From Bacteroidia bacterium (lineage in GTDB: Bacteria > Bacteroidota > Bacteroidia > Bacteroidales > GCA-2748055), in NCBI GenBank assembly GCA_030596245.1, contig JAUVKN010000180.1:1-8681 (forward strand): DNA of 8,681 bases. The letters run 5' to 3'. Position 1 is the stretch's first letter, and each line of letters starts with the position of its first letter. The translations under genes and the position numbers were made by a program. This document shows, piece after piece, positions 6,929 through 8,681 of this stretch. The notes beneath the pieces were generated by a model that ran no database searches, had not been told where the DNA came from, and worked only from the letters and a program-made list of their open reading frames with translations.

Positions 6929-8236
6929 ATGAAATACAGATCCACATTCATATCCGCCATATGTTACCTGTTTATCCTTCTTCAGGGACAAACCACATCT
7001 TTTGGACAGTGCACCTTTCAGAATCCCATTATGGAAGGTGCTGATCCTTTTGCCTTTTTTCATGAAGGGAACTATTATTTACTGGTTACCAGGGCAAACC
7101 GAATCGGAATAAAGCGAGCCCCAAAACTTCAGGATATTGGACCACTGAGTGAAATTACAGTCTGGAGGTTTGAGGACACGCCGGTTGGAGGACATGTATG
7201 GGCACCCGAGATGTATTATATCGATGACAACTGGTATATATACAGTTGCGGACAAAATACCGGGCTTGACAGCAATCCCGATGTGGTCCCATATATCCAG
7301 GAGCGACAGGAGATGTTTGTATTAAAAAGCATCACCGGAGATCCATTCGGACCCTATGAATTTGATTCATGGCTGATGCCGGGTCTTGGAGCCATCGATG
7401 AGACGATTTTTACCCATACCGATGGGAAGCGCTATATCATCTGGTCTCAATTCAACATCCCGGGTCAGCCCCAGAGTCAATGCCTGTACATTGCTGAACT
7501 AAATAACCCCAGATCCATCGGGGTGACGAGGGTTATGATCTCATGTCCGGAGCATCCCTGGGAACTGTACGGCTGGCCGGTAAATGAGGGAGCAGCAGTG
7601 CTCCAAAAAAACGGAAAGACCTATGTGGTCTACTCCGGGAGTGGTTACCAGGTACCCGAATACGCGCTTGGTTATCTGGTCAACAGCGATGGGGATCTGC
7701 TTAATCCTGCTTCCTGGAGCAAGGTTGGTCCTGTTTTTAAGCAAAATCCTGCAGGTGGAGTCTATGCCACTGGCCATAATTCATTCACCACCTCACCTGA
7801 TGGTACTGAAGATTGGATAGTGTACCATGGCCGATTGAGTACCGATGGAAATCAACCCCGTTACACATTTATGCAACCATTTAGATGGGATGGGGATGTA
7901 CCTAAGTTCGGAACACCGGTCCCGGTGGGTGATTATATTGATTGTCCAAGCGACACAGGATGGATCATATCAGCAGAAAACTCAGGGCAAGAGTTAATAT
8001 CTATCCATCCCAACCCAGCCGGTGACTATTTAAATATTGAATTACCTGAAGATTTAAATCAAGTCAGACTGAGAATTGTAAACCTAATGGGGCAGACCCT
8101 TATGGATATGGATATCAGTGATCCTGTTTTGAATATTACTCAATTACCGGAAGGAATGTACTTTCTGAATCTTTCATTGGGTATGAACCTCTATAAAGGA
8201 AGTTTTTTAAAACAATATAGCTATGTCAAAGATTAG
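6929..8236 (+). CDS. Secreted GH43 family glycosidase (alpha-L-arabinofuranosidase-like) with T9SS sorting domain
   Basis: This is a 435-residue protein with a signal peptide of about 27 residues (ends TTSFGQ). The GH43 propeller spans about 30-335 with an intact active site: base Asp39 in GADPFAFF, modulating Asp157 in GAIDETIF, acid Glu220 in WPVNEGAAV, and His283 in YATGHNSF, the usual metal-site His. VWAPEMYYIDDNWYIY at 90-105 and the WE-x(6)-NEG arrangement (Trp211 to Gly221) recall the exo-1,5-alpha-L-arabinofuranosidase-like subgroups (GH43_26/34 type). That subgroup assignment is from memory. EGA replaces the commoner EGP, and ATGH replaces GPGH. Residues about 355-435 form a textbook T9SS domain (SIHPNPAGDYLNIEL, LRIVNLMGQTL, LPEGMYFLNL), so the enzyme should be secreted and surface-attached or released. 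It lies 36 nt after the GH93-like gene, and its end overlaps the next gene. Substrate prediction: terminal or 1,5-linked arabinofuranose; xylosidase activity is a less likely alternative. Confidence 0.9.
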   Translation: MKYRSTFISAICYLFILLQGQTTSFGQCTFQNPIMEGADPFAFFHEGNYYLLVTRANRIGIKRAPKLQDIGPLSEITVWRFEDTPVGGHVWAPEMYYIDDNWYIYSCGQNTGLDSNPDVVPYIQERQEMFVLKSITGDPFGPYEFDSWLMPGLGAIDETIFTHTDGKRYIIWSQFNIPGQPQSQCLYIAELNNPRSIGVTRVMISCPEHPWELYGWPVNEGAAVLQKNGKTYVVYSGSGYQVPEYALGYLVNSDGDLLNPASWSKVGPVFKQNPAGGVYATGHNSFTTSPDGTEDWIVYHGRLSTDGNQPRYTFMQPFRWDGDVPKFGTPVPVGDYIDCPSDTGWIISAENSGQELISIHPNPAGDYLNIELPEDLNQVRLRIVNLMGQTLMDMDISDPVLNITQLPEGMYFLNLSLGMNLYKGSFLKQYSYVKD

Positions 8237-8681
8237 TGTTGCCTTTGTTTGCCTTATTCTCCTGTCATGCAATGGAACCAGGCAGAATCAAGAAATTTTC
8301 AATCCCCGGAACCCATTACCGGTAAAATTTGGAGACCCGTATGTGCTGTTGTCATCCAATGGAAAATATTACATGTATGGAACAGGAGGAGGCGCCATTG
8401 ATGGCTTTAGTGCATACTCTTCAGATAATCTTATCAATTGGAAACATGAAGGACAGGTTTACAGGGGAAACACCGCGGAGTCATGGACATCTGCAAATTT
8501 CTGGGCACCTGAGGTCTATGAAAACGACGGTAAATATTATATGTTATTTAGTGCCGACTGGAAATATAATCCAAATAACGAATTAGAAAACTTCCGTATT
8601 GGCGTAGCAGTGGCTGACCATCCTACAGGGCCTTTTAAAGACCTGTCTGATAAACCATTATTCGATCCGGGGTATCCGATT
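8223..8681 (+). CDS. GH43 family glycosidase lipoprotein, 3'-truncated by window edge
   Basis: The first 153 residues of a gene that runs off the right edge are visible. The signal peptide carries the lipobox LLSC with lipidated Cys16, followed by Asn-Gly-Thr with no acidic cluster, so inner versus outer leaflet cannot be decided. GH43 landmarks are FGDPYVLL with candidate base Asp38, KYYMYGTG, the YSSDNLINW strand, FWAPEVYENDGKYYMLFSA, and RIGVAVADHPTGPFKD. These match the first two blades of active GH43 arabinofuranosidases/xylosidases. The modulating Asp and acid Glu would lie beyond the window. The start is fixed by the signal peptide. Its ATG lies inside the last codons of the upstream GH43 gene, a 14-nt overlap in another frame, which suggests translational coupling. 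Unlike the intact GH43 upstream it uses a lipid anchor rather than T9SS, so the two enzymes probably act in different places on related linkages. The subfamily cannot be set from this fragment. Confidence 0.88.
   Translation, partial: MSKISVAFVCLILLSCNGTRQNQEIFNPRNPLPVKFGDPYVLLSSNGKYYMYGTGGGAIDGFSAYSSDNLINWKHEGQVYRGNTAESWTSANFWAPEVYENDGKYYMLFSADWKYNPNNELENFRIGVAVADHPTGPFKDLSDKPLFDPGYPI

Noticed and set aside
8329..8586. An 85-codon + strand frame near the right edge
   Set aside because: It is out of frame with the GH43 lipoprotein starting at 8223, whose lipobox and GH43 motifs explain the region.

Overview
The window is part of a polysaccharide utilization locus (PUL) from a member of the Bacteroidota. 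Three kinds of evidence support this: a SusD/RagB outer-membrane glycan-binding protein at the left edge, lipoproteins with short lipoboxes, and C-terminal sorting domains of the type IX secretion system (T9SS). Most start codons are preceded by A-rich sequence with no Shine-Dalgarno, which is also usual for this phylum. T9SS cargo next to SusD suggests a free-living or marine/sediment Bacteroidales- or Marinilabiliales-like organism, but that placement is inference. Every supported gene is on the + strand, and no stretch over 300 bases lacks a gene.

Layout. (1) Positions 2-1090 are the C-terminal part of a SusD-like protein; its start, and presumably a susC partner, lie upstream. (2) 1127-2170 is a lipoprotein with a GH43-like five-bladed propeller in which every catalytic position I can align has been replaced. 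It sits where a surface glycan-binding protein (SusE/F position) normally sits. (3) 2234-4171 is a secreted protein with VCBS/FG-GAP calcium-loop repeats, a fibronectin-III-like domain and a T9SS sorting domain. A strong hairpin terminator at 4194-4237 closes this first unit. (4) A second tightly packed unit starts at 4280: a small PKD-like protein with a T9SS-like tail (4280-4891), a sialidase-fold enzyme resembling GH93 exo-arabinanase (4904-6892), a secreted GH43 enzyme (6929-8236), and a GH43 lipoprotein cut by the right edge (from 8223, overlapping the previous gene by 14 nt).

How it may work. The combination of a GH93-like enzyme and two GH43 enzymes points to alpha-L-arabinofuranose-containing glycans such as 1,5-arabinan, though xylose-containing substrates are not excluded. 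T9SS cargo (VCBS protein, PKD protein, first intact GH43) would act at or beyond the cell surface. The lipoproteins would bind or trim glycan at the outer membrane. SusC/SusD would import oligosaccharides, and the GH93-like protein, which has a signal peptide but no sorting domain, would trim them in the periplasm. The most unusual element is the pseudo-GH43 lipoprotein, which looks like an enzyme scaffold recycled as a glycan-binding protein. Five of the seven genes are predicted to contain beta-propellers.
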